This document shows, in pieces, positions 26,196 through 33,169 of a stretch of DNA of 64,000 bases. The stretch comes from CAJFUR01 sp904420575 (GTDB taxonomy: Bacteria > Actinomycetota > Coriobacteriia > Coriobacteriales > Eggerthellaceae), in the NCBI GenBank assembly GCA_965119745.1, contig OZ221973.1, positions 806,001 to 870,000 of the forward strand, written 5' to 3'. The translations under genes were made by a program, and so were the position numbers. The notes below the pieces were generated by a model that saw only the letters and a list, made by a program, of their open reading frames with translations, was not told the origin of the DNA and searched no databases. Each line of letters begins with the position of its first letter. Positions within the stretch are counted from its first letter, which is position 1.

Positions 26196-27305
26196 CTACG
26201 GGCGGGCGGCTGCTATCTGCTCGAATGCCTGGCGGTAGCGCAGGCACCCCTTGCTGGACAGCTTGATGAGGGCCTCGTCCTCGTCAGACGTGCGTTCGAG
26301 CAGGTCGTTTTCGATTGCTCGTTCGTGCCGTTCGGCATCGAATGGGACCGATTCGCCTCGATACAGCGTGGCGAACTCGTCGCGCTGTATTCGCGCCACG
26401 TCGTCGAGCACAGCGACGCGTGCGGTAATTGCTTGCGGGTCGGTGCAGTTCTCGATGTACCGGTCAATATCGCCAGTGTTTGTCCACATGAGGCCGCCTG
26501 AACACGAAAGCGTGCTGGGACCGAACGACAGCACCTCGTGGTCTCGTGCCGACAGGGGGTTTGTGTACCAGTTTTCTTCCAGCGGATTCTCGGCTCCTTC
26601 GAGGGCGAAACGAAGCGGCCCTTGGCGCTCGAAGCCGTGCTGCTCGAGCCACGTGCGCGCGCAGTCGTAGAGCTCGGCGGCGTCGTCATTGCTGGAAGCA
26701 AGCGTGTGGCCGGGCAAAACAGGAGCCAATACAAACCGTTTCACCGATGATCGACGCGCTGCGCGCAGGGTTTTCAGCAGGCTCTCCTCGCTTTGCCCCA
26801 CCATGCCCAAGGCCACGTGCATGCCGATGTCGGCGATGCCGGCATGCTCCAGCACGATGTCGGTCTTCTTCGTTTCCGTTTCTGGAGCCGGGCAGCCCAG
26901 CAGGTTGGCTTCGCGCGCGTCGCTTGTGAAGTATCGCAGGTCGATGCGCGGGCTGCCGAAAGCCTTGAGTTCGAGCGCCTGGCCGATAGACAGGAGCCCT
27001 GGATCGAACGTCGCGAAAACGGGCACGTCGCGGGGCGTGTCGAACGCGCGCGCGATGCCCCTCAGGAGTCGACGCAGGTCGTCGGCCGGCAGGGTGCTTG
27101 CCGATCCGCCACCCAACGTGACGCTGGTCACGGCAAGTTCGCGCGCTTCTTCGGAGAACCCTTCCATCTCGGCCAGCACGGCCTGCAGGTAGGCGCGCTT
27201 GACAGCGGGAGGGGTGTTGGCATAGCAGTTCGTGTCCAAGGCGTCGACGGCCCTCGTCGTAAAAGGAATGTTGATGAACAAGTCGCATGCCTGTAACTCT
27301 TGCAC
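26196..27305 (-). CDS. HemW/HemN-like radical-SAM-fold protein without the Fe-S cysteines
   Basis: A 369-residue protein resembling coproporphyrinogen-oxidase-like HemW: an INIPF start (HemW has VHIPFC), SVTLGGGSAST (HemW: FGGGTPS), GMVGQSEESLLKTLRAA in mid-protein and FGPSTLSCSGG near the end. The CxxxCxxC cluster motif expected right after IPF is absent; the segment reads IPFTTRAVDALDTNCY with one Cys. It is therefore unlikely to do radical-SAM chemistry and may act in heme handling or be decaying. GTG 27305 is chosen because AAGGAGGT lies 8 bases upstream; longer starts would translate an 8-bp repeat. Confidence 0.7.
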   Translation of the reverse strand: MQELQACDLFINIPFTTRAVDALDTNCYANTPPAVKRAYLQAVLAEMEGFSEEARELAVTSVTLGGGSASTLPADDLRRLLRGIARAFDTPRDVPVFATFDPGLLSIGQALELKAFGSPRIDLRYFTSDAREANLLGCPAPETETKKTDIVLEHAGIADIGMHVALGMVGQSEESLLKTLRAARRSSVKRFVLAPVLPGHTLASSNDDAAELYDCARTWLEQHGFERQGPLRFALEGAENPLEENWYTNPLSARDHEVLSFGPSTLSCSGGLMWTNTGDIDRYIENCTDPQAITARVAVLDDVARIQRDEFATLYRGESVPFDAERHERAIENDLLERTSDEDEALIKLSSKGCLRYRQAFEQIAAARP

Positions 27306-27332
27306 GACGTCGTACCTCCTTGTGCGATCCTG

Positions 27333-27370
27333 CCTCGTTGCCTCGTTGCCTCGTTGCCTCGTTGCCTCGT
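27333..27370 (-). repeat. 8-bp tandem repeat in the leader of the HemW-like gene
   Basis: Four full copies and a partial fifth of AGGCAACG (minus strand) lie 28-65 bases upstream of the GTG start, just before the AAGGAGGT ribosome site. The rest of the gap 27371-27676 shows no convincing gene. Confidence 0.9.
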
Positions 27371-27676
27371 CTGCGGAGCGACGGGCTTGCCTGGCCGTGC
27401 CGGGTACGGCGCGGTTTCGTGCGCTTCGCATACGATACCACGCCCGTCCTTACCATAAACGGGTGGAATCACGCGTCCTCCGTGCCCTGTGGCAGCATCG
27501 ACACCAGAGAGCGCGATCGAGTCGACATGAGCGAGCGACGGGCGCGCAAGAAAAGGGGCAACGAACAAAGGAACGGCAGAGGAAAGCGGGCTTTCACGAC
27601 CCAGCGACGGAGGGCAAGCGAAAGGTTCGATGATCTTGCAAAGGAGCGCGCAAAGAGGATCGCAAGGCGCCCGGTC

Positions 27677-28478
27677 TTAGGCGATCACGATGCGCGGCAG
27701 CGCGCGATCGTGCGGCTCGGTAGGAACGGACGGCACGCGCTGCTCTTCGAAGGCAATGCCCACGATCGCGATGTCCGGGCGGACGCGCGCGAGCAGCCGG
27801 TCATAGTTGCCGCCGCCGTAGCCGAGGCGGTGGCCAGCGTCGTCGAACGCCACCAGCGGCACCACCACCCCGTCCAGTTCGGCGGGCGTCACGGCCTCGT
27901 ATCCCTGTTGCGAGAGGGCGGCGCAGGGAAGGCAGCGCAAGGGCTTCGATAGGAACGCTTCGCGCGCATGGTCAAGCCGTTCGCGTTCGACCAGGTAGAA
28001 CTCCATACGAGGGGACCCGTGGCCGGATGCCGCCTCCCCCGTCGCCCCCGCACCTGCCGCTCTCGCACCTGCCGCCTCCATCACCTCTCCGGAGGCTCGC
28101 GCCTTCTGCCGATTCCGCACCTGCCGCTCTCGCTCCCGTCGCCCCCGCGCTCGCCGCCCCCGCACCCCGCGCCTGCGTTGCCCCGAGGCTCCCCTCTGCC
28201 GCTTCCGCATCCGACGCGCGGGCGTCCCTTTCCTCATCCTGCACCATACAGGGGAAGCACACGCGCCATCCGCGTGTGAAGGCTGCCTCAACGAAGGCTT
28301 CAAGGTCGACCTCGCTGCGCATGGACGCATACACGGCCACGGTCGCGCCCGGCTTCAACGCGGCGAAGTGGCGCTCGAGCGCATGGCACGCCTCTCTGCT
28401 GCGGTGCGTCCGCTCCGAAGCGGGTATCCTGTCGCGCGCAACCAGCGTTTTCGCTCTCATCTGCTTCTTTTCGTCCAT
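27677..28478 (-). pseudogene. 5-formyltetrahydrofolate cyclo-ligase, frameshifted in a repeat-rich insertion
   Basis: The N-terminal part (from 28478: MRAKTLVARDRI, then VAVYASMRSEVDLEAFVEAA) and the C-terminal part (MEFYLVERERLDH, the ATP-binding LGYGGGNYDRLLA, then VGIAFEEQRV) of 5-FCL, which converts 5-formyl-THF to methenyl-THF, are in frames offset by one base. The span is 802 bases, one more than a multiple of three. Both frames overlap in an Ala/Gly-rich insertion of ~75 residues made of 15-bp repeats; one 22-base unit at 28095-28116 carries the extra base. It could be a pseudogene, a slippage variant or a sequence error. Confidence 0.8.
28041..28170 (-). repeat. Degenerate 15-bp repeats within the cyclo-ligase gene
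   Basis: On the plus strand, units such as GCACCTGCCGCTCTC recur with a 15-base period, interrupted by one 22-base unit at 28095-28116. They encode an Ala/Gly-rich linker on the minus strand. Confidence 0.7.
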
Positions 28479-28596
28479 ACGCCCAGTATAGCCGTTCGCG
28501 TTGCGGGCGACTTGGAACAGGGGGTCGTTCGGTGATGATTATTGCGCCCGTGTAACCATTTCCAATCGATTTACCCCGCAATTGTTATCGTGACCT

Positions 28597-28605
28597 TGCT
28601 ATAAT
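28597..28605 (+). promoter_or_regulatory. Extended -10 promoter upstream of a short hairpin transcript
   Basis: TGC followed by a perfect TATAAT. No gene starts within the next 190 bases, but a strong terminator lies 64 bases downstream. Confidence 0.6.
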
Positions 28606-28611
28606 CATTTC

Positions 28612-28694
28612 ACATTCGGTACACTGCAATCGCTCTGAAATCTTCGCCCCAAGCGAAGGCATTACATGAAAAGACGCTGACCCCAGCGTCTTTT
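28612..28694 (+). ncRNA. Putative ~83-nt small RNA or attenuated leader upstream of rrf2
   Basis: Bounded by an extended -10 promoter (28597-28605) and a perfect 11-bp terminator-like stem (28669-28679 with 28684-28694). A second small hairpin, CTTCGC-CCCAA-GCGAAG, lies inside. It could be an independent sRNA or an attenuator of the Rrf2 gene 100 bases further on. It matches no known RNA family by eye. Confidence 0.45.
28669..28694 (+). terminator. Terminator-like hairpin between the 28.6-kb promoter and rrf2
   Basis: Eleven perfect pairs with a 4-base loop; the descending arm ends in TTTT. Confidence 0.7.
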
Positions 28695-28797
28695 CGCGTT
28701 ATTAGGGCAAAAGTGATGTACAGGCATATATATGCAGGCCGCTCGTTAAATTTTGCATCGCGTGCCATACCGAAGCGGCTGCGAGTTAGGAGAAACC

Positions 28798-29274
28798 GTG
28801 CAACTCAAAGCATCGACTGACTACGGCATTCGCGCAATCCTGTATCTGGCCGCGCAGGGAACCACCTGTTCGTCGAAAGACATCGCGCACGACATGTCCA
28901 TCCCGCGCGATTACCTCATCCAGCTTGCGCAGTTGCTGCGCAACGCGGGCCTGATCGAGGCCCGTCCCGGCAAGCACGGCGGCTACCGTCTGGCCAAGGA
29001 CCCCGCCGACATCAGCGTTCTCCAGATCATATCGGCTCTTGACGAAGATGCCAAGCAGTCCACCCGCGCGAAGCGGACCACCCGCAAGAACAGCGCCATG
29101 GTCAACGGCGTGAAGCAGACCTATCGGCTCATCGAAGAAAGCTTCGACGCCTACTTGGACAGCCTCACGGTCGAAGCGCTGCTCGACTGCACGCAGGACA
29201 CCGACAAAGGCACGGTTTACCTGGCCGAACGTTTGGAAGACGAAAGTCAGCGGCTGGCATCCCACGCAAAATAG
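28798..29274 (+). CDS. Rrf2-family transcriptional regulator
   Basis: A 158-residue regulator starting QLKASTDYGIRAILYLA, the family's N-terminal winged HTH, with the GLIEARPGKHGGYRLAK wing at residues ~55-70. The three clustered cysteines that hold the Fe-S cluster in IscR and NsrR are absent (only one Cys, in LLDCTQD), so it should sense something else. The C-terminal half is charged and unlike IscR. GTG 28798 is chosen because TTAGGAG lies 6 bases upstream; an ATG at 28753 lacks a site. Its target is unknown; the convergent neighbour is the magnesium transporter operon. Confidence 0.88.
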   Translation: MQLKASTDYGIRAILYLAAQGTTCSSKDIAHDMSIPRDYLIQLAQLLRNAGLIEARPGKHGGYRLAKDPADISVLQIISALDEDAKQSTRAKRTTRKNSAMVNGVKQTYRLIEESFDAYLDSLTVEALLDCTQDTDKGTVYLAERLEDESQRLASHAK

Positions 29275-29410
29275 CCGCTCCTTTTTCCGACGCTCGACTC
29301 TGCGTCGACTCTGCGTTCTGCATGCTCTGGCCGCTCCCGACGGCGCGACGGCATGCGGCGCGCGCAACCCTGCCTGCCTTCGCCGCACCGCGCTGCGCCC
29401 GCATGCGGCG

Positions 29411-30811
29411 TTACTCGATACCCATCACCTGCATGACCAAAAGTGCCACGGTCAGCACGGTGACGATGGCGACCGTCAGCCATATGAGCGCGCGCGAGAC
29501 GAAGCGCGACCGATAGGCGCCCATCACGCGCTTGTCTGCCGAGATGATGGCCATGAACACCAGCAGCACGGGCAGGATGATGCCGTTCACGAACTGGGCC
29601 GTCAGCATCACGCTCAGCAAGTCGATGTTCGGCACCAGCACCACCGCGGCAGAGAACACGATCACGAACGTGAATATGCTCTTGAACAGGGGCGCTTCCT
29701 TCCACTTGAACGAAACGCCCGCTTCCCAGCCAAACGCCTCGCAGATGACGAACGAGGTGGTCAGCGGCAGCACGCATGCCGCCAAGAACGAGGCGGCAAT
29801 CAACCCGATGGCGAACAGGGCCTCCGCATACTGGCCGGCGAAAGGCGCCAACGCCCGCGCGGCGTCTGCGGCGCTTTCGATCTCGATGCCTTGCGGGTAC
29901 AGGACGGCGCCCGTCGTCACGATGATGAACCACGCCACCAGGCAGGCCGCTATGGTGCCCGAAACCGCATCGACCTTGATTGAGAACAGGTCCTTCACCG
30001 TGGTGCCCTTCTCGACCACGTTGCTTTGGGCGAAGAACATCATCCAGGGGGCGATGGTGGTGCCGATCATGGCGATGACCAGCGAGACGAAGCTCTGGTC
30101 GTCAACGATCCGCGGCACGACGGTGCTGGCAAGCGCCTCGCTCCAGTTCGGCTCGGCCATGAATGCTGCCACGATGTACGTCACGAACACGCACGACAGC
30201 ACCAAGAACACCTTCTGCACGCGCTTGTAGCTGCCGCCGACCACCAGCAGCCACACGGCGGCCGCGGCAACGGGCACCGAAAGGTATTTCGAGACCCCGA
30301 ACATCTCCATGCCGCTCGCAATGCCGGCGAACTCCGAAAACGTGGTGGCGACGTTGCCGACGAGCAGCGCCAGCATCGCCAATGCCGTCAGCCGGATGCC
30401 GAAGCGCTCGCGGATGAGCGCGGCGAATCCCTTGCCGGTGACCGCGCCCATGCGGGTGGCCGTCATCTCAACCACGATGAGCAGCACGCACATGATGGGA
30501 ATGACCCACAGCGTAGCGAAGCCGAACTTCGCGCCCACGGTCGAGTACGTGGAGATGCCGCCGGCGTCGTTGCCGGCCATGGCCGTGACGATGCCCGGGC
30601 CCATGGCGGCCAGAAGCAGCCACATCCGGTTCGGCTTCTTTTCCGCCGTCTCGCCGCTGGTCACGGGCAGGGCGTCAGCCTGCGGCTCCTGCGGGCCGTG
30701 CAGGTCCTTGGTTTTGTTGCCGGCGCTGCCCGTCTTGAAAGGGCCCCATTCGCGCCGTGGCTCTTCGGGGCTGGCCGCCTGCCGTATGGCCTTCTTCTCC
30801 TTCAGCACCAT
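29411..30811 (-). CDS. NRAMP-related magnesium transporter (NRMT-type)
   Basis: A 466-residue membrane protein of the SLC11/NRAMP fold with about 11 spans after a ~60-residue polar N-terminus. In the first span the transition-metal motif DPGN is replaced by NDAGG (residues 81-85, GNDAGGISTYS), and in span 6 the MPH metal motif is replaced by TTIAPWMMFF. These changes mark the NRAMP-related Mg2+ transporters characterised from Eggerthella lenta, which bind the hydrated ion. It starts 4 bases after an MgtE-N/CBS gene, supporting a magnesium role. Both genes lie downstream of a structured RNA leader. Confidence 0.85.
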   Translation of the reverse strand: MVLKEKKAIRQAASPEEPRREWGPFKTGSAGNKTKDLHGPQEPQADALPVTSGETAEKKPNRMWLLLAAMGPGIVTAMAGNDAGGISTYSTVGAKFGFATLWVIPIMCVLLIVVEMTATRMGAVTGKGFAALIRERFGIRLTALAMLALLVGNVATTFSEFAGIASGMEMFGVSKYLSVPVAAAAVWLLVVGGSYKRVQKVFLVLSCVFVTYIVAAFMAEPNWSEALASTVVPRIVDDQSFVSLVIAMIGTTIAPWMMFFAQSNVVEKGTTVKDLFSIKVDAVSGTIAACLVAWFIIVTTGAVLYPQGIEIESAADAARALAPFAGQYAEALFAIGLIAASFLAACVLPLTTSFVICEAFGWEAGVSFKWKEAPLFKSIFTFVIVFSAAVVLVPNIDLLSVMLTAQFVNGIILPVLLVFMAIISADKRVMGAYRSRFVSRALIWLTVAIVTVLTVALLVMQVMGIE

Positions 30812-30815
30812 GGCG

Positions 30816-32168
30816 CTAGCTCCACGAATACCCGATGATTTGGAACAGCACCAGCGTGTACAGTCCCAGGAACAGCAGTGCGGCCACCGCGATGCCTACC
30901 ACCATGAGCGCATTCACGCGCACCTTGTCGCCGCTCACGTCCTCTTCGATGGCGTCCCACGCGTCGTCGGTGGTCACGATGCCCAACAGGCCTCCGCGCT
31001 CGTCCACCACCGGCATGGCAGGCAGGTCGTACTTGAAGATGTCGGCGGCCACGTCCTCTTCCGTTTCGTCCGGGGTCGCCGTGATGATGTCTTCGAACAT
31101 GACGGAACCGACCGGCTTCGCGTCGTCGGTCAGCACCAGGGTCCTCAGGGAAAGCACACCCGTCAGCTGGTCGTATTCGTTCAGGACGTAGACATAGTGC
31201 ACGGTCGGATGGTCTTCGGGCAGCTCGCGCAGCACCTCGATGGTCTCGCCGACGGTCGTGTCTTCGTGCACGGCGACGAACTGCGGGGTCATCATGCCGC
31301 CGGCCGTTCCGTCCTTGTAGCCCAGCAATTGGCGGATTTCCGTGGCGTCCTCCACGCCCATGAGACGCAACAGGGTTTCGGCCTTTTCGTATGACAGGTC
31401 GCGCACGATGTCGGCGGCATCGTCGGGATCCATGCTGCCCAAAAGGCCGGCCGCGCGTGCATCGTCCAGCTCGTCGATGAACTCCGCCTGGTATTCGTCC
31501 TCCATCTCGGAGATGGCCTCGGTGGCCTGGGCGTCGTCCAGATGCTGGAACACGTTGGCACGCTGCTTGGGGTCGAGTTGCTCCAGGATGTCGGCCACGT
31601 CGGCGGGATGCAGTTCGTCCAGGCGCTTGTGCGTGACCGAAAGCTGCACCTCGGACAGGTCGCGGTCGAGCAGGTCCATGTAGTTCCAGGCGATGATCTG
31701 CTCGTCGACGCGCTTGCCGAACGCCTTTGCCACGGCCACCACGGCGCGTTCGAGCCATGGCGCCAGACCACGCAGGATGCCGCGCGCGCCCACTTCGGCG
31801 CCTAGCAGGCGCAGCTGCGTGCCCGATTGCGATAGCTTGAGGTCGTTCACGCGCACGACCTTGAGCCCTTGCGTATCGACGATCTGACGGTTCAAAAGGT
31901 CGCGGGCCAACAGAACTTCGTCGGGTTGCAGATAACTGAAGCGGATGTCGTGCGATTCCACGGACAACCTGATGCCGTCCTCGTCGAACTCGTCGACGTA
32001 TTTGCGCCACGAGATCATGAACGGCACCTTGCCTGGACCTTGGAATGCCAGGCTGGTGATGCGCGGAAACACCTCGCCGGTGGAAATGGCCAGATCGGAG
32101 ATCGTGCCGATCTTTTCGCCGTTTGCATCGACGACGGGTTTCCCCATCATTTGAGAGAGATAAAGCAT
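30816..32168 (-). CDS. PRC-barrel / MgtE-N / CBS-domain protein with C-terminal membrane anchor
   Basis: A 450-residue protein. The N-terminus is PRC-barrel-like (GKPVVDANGEKIGTISDL, ~9-75, probably twice). Residues ~205-305 match the superhelical MgtE N-domain (LHPADVADILEQLD repeats, then GTAGGMMTPQF), and ~305-415 a pair of CBS domains. One hydrophobic span (~425-447) replaces the MgtE channel. It therefore has the Mg2+-sensing part of MgtE without the pore, and probably gates or senses for the NRMT transporter that follows after 4 bases. Its ribosome site can be sequestered by the upstream leader. Confidence 0.85.
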   Translation of the reverse strand: MLYLSQMMGKPVVDANGEKIGTISDLAISTGEVFPRITSLAFQGPGKVPFMISWRKYVDEFDEDGIRLSVESHDIRFSYLQPDEVLLARDLLNRQIVDTQGLKVVRVNDLKLSQSGTQLRLLGAEVGARGILRGLAPWLERAVVAVAKAFGKRVDEQIIAWNYMDLLDRDLSEVQLSVTHKRLDELHPADVADILEQLDPKQRANVFQHLDDAQATEAISEMEDEYQAEFIDELDDARAAGLLGSMDPDDAADIVRDLSYEKAETLLRLMGVEDATEIRQLLGYKDGTAGGMMTPQFVAVHEDTTVGETIEVLRELPEDHPTVHYVYVLNEYDQLTGVLSLRTLVLTDDAKPVGSVMFEDIITATPDETEEDVAADIFKYDLPAMPVVDERGGLLGIVTTDDAWDAIEEDVSGDKVRVNALMVVGIAVAALLFLGLYTLVLFQIIGYSWS

Positions 32169-32348
32169 GATGTTCCCTTACGTGTCGTGCATCGGTGCTT
32201 GTCCACGACCGAACCGCAGGCGTTGGGCGCAACCCAACGCGCAGGCAGAGGCGGGATCAAGCTGGATGATGCGTCGCAGTCGTCCTTCGACTGCCGACGC
32301 GCGGAAACTCGGGATACGAGCCGCTTCCGCGTAAGGGAAGTCGAAGGT
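32169..32348 (-). promoter_or_regulatory. Structured 5' leader with long-range RBS sequestration, candidate riboswitch
   Basis: On the RNA, TTCCCTTACG (32339-32330) is perfectly complementary to CGTAAGGGAA (32182-32173), which contains the AAGGGA ribosome site (32179-32174) five bases before the AUG. Between the two arms lie four hairpins: 32300-32331 (7 bp plus an inner 4 bp), 32276-32294 (7 bp), 32220-32240 (8 bp) and 32184-32209 (6 bp). A weak -10 (TATGTA, 32354-32349) would start the RNA just before the first arm. It does not match the M-box by eye. Control by Mg2+ is inferred from the downstream genes. Confidence 0.6.
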
Positions 32349-32486
32349 TACATACTGTGAGGCTTCGGTTTTCGAACCTTCAAGTACGTTCCTTTCCTTG
32401 TCGTTGTGCTGGCCTTGTGGCCAACGGCGTACCGGCCGCTCTCGCCGACGATGAAGCGCGCCGACGCGGACGCTTGCCGTACAAAT

Positions 32487-32508
32487 AAAAAAACCGCACG
32501 TGCTGGTG
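32487..32508 (-). terminator. Terminator of the tRNA-Arg gene
   Basis: A short near-palindrome around GCACGTGC is followed on the minus strand by a run of seven T, about 35 bases after the tRNA 3' end. Confidence 0.55.
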
Positions 32509-32542
32509 GTGAGCCAATCGTTGCGGATTCCAAGCTGTTAAG

Positions 32543-32619
32543 TGGTGCGCCGTGAGGGATTCGAACCCCCGACGTACTGATTCGTAGTCAGTCCCTCTAT
32601 CCAGCTGAGGTAACGGCGC
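32543..32619 (-). tRNA. tRNA-Arg (anticodon ACG)
   Basis: A complete cloverleaf: acceptor arms GCGCCGT and ACGGCGC, D arm with CCTC/GAGG, anticodon arm ACTGA-CTACGAA-TCAGT with anticodon ACG, and a T arm with GTTCGAATC. The 3' CCA is encoded (32545-32543). Confidence 0.97.
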
Positions 32620-32725
32620 ACGTCCAAACAGCAACAGCTATTCTCGCAGCAAACCGAACCGCTGTCAACGACTAATTTCTGGCGGTTGCCTAAAATTCAC
32701 GGAGCCGTGATGGCCGGAAGCGCAC

Positions 32726-33000
32726 GCATTTTGCCGGCAGTTTGCGAGGTTCGCGCAAGGGACGCAGAAGGTTTGCGGAAAGCGTCCGGAAGGTTTGTGG
32801 TTGAAACTCGGAAGGCTTGCGGAAGGGTTCCGGGAGACGCGTGCTTGATCCGCAATGGATTGGTGGAAGGTTCTCGCTGGGTTCGCGCAAGGCTTCCGCT
32901 TGCATCGCGATGGGTCCGTGCCAGGTTTCTGCGCGGTTGTCGTGTGGTTCGCGCTTGATTCGTGCTTGATCGGCGCTTGGTTTCTGTTGGATTCTTGTCC
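32726..33000. repeat. Array of exactly 25 degenerate 11-bp units
   Basis: The 275 bases divide into 25 consecutive 11-mers with no insertion or deletion. Typical units are GGTTCGCGCAA, GGTTTGCGGAA, GGCTTGCGGAA, GATTCGTGCTT and GGTTCGCGCTT. Position 1 is G in 24 of 25 and position 8 is G in 23 of 25; positions 3-4 are mostly T; positions 10-11 are mostly AA, TT or TG. It lies between tRNA-Arg and the surface adhesin gene. The remaining DNA from 32620 to 33169 shows no gene. Confidence 0.85.
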
Positions 33001-33169
33001 GCCGCGCGATGACGGGAGCGGCGTGGCGTGCCGCATTTCTGATGGAAGGGGGATGCCGTTCTGCTTGATCTGCGTCATCGACCTGCTGGATGGCGTCTCT
33101 ATCATGCAGGCAGAGGGAAGGGCACAAACGACCGTCCCAAAAGGCGGCGCGGCAGGAAGGAGCCATGCG

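Noticed and set aside
27527..27952. Basic plus-strand open frame beginning MSERRARKK
   Set aside because: No ribosome site, no recognisable domain, and it runs into the antisense strand of the cyclo-ligase gene.
32169..32348. M-box magnesium riboswitch upstream of the NRMT operon
   Set aside because: The conserved M-box sequence blocks are not present; only the regulatory logic is similar. It is reported as a separate candidate leader instead.
32543..32619. tRNA-Arg as an attachment site for an integrated element
   Set aside because: No integrase gene and no repeated copy of the tRNA 3' end were found in the window.
32726..33000. CRISPR array
   Set aside because: Units are 11 bp, contiguous and degenerate, without spacers, and no cas genes are nearby.
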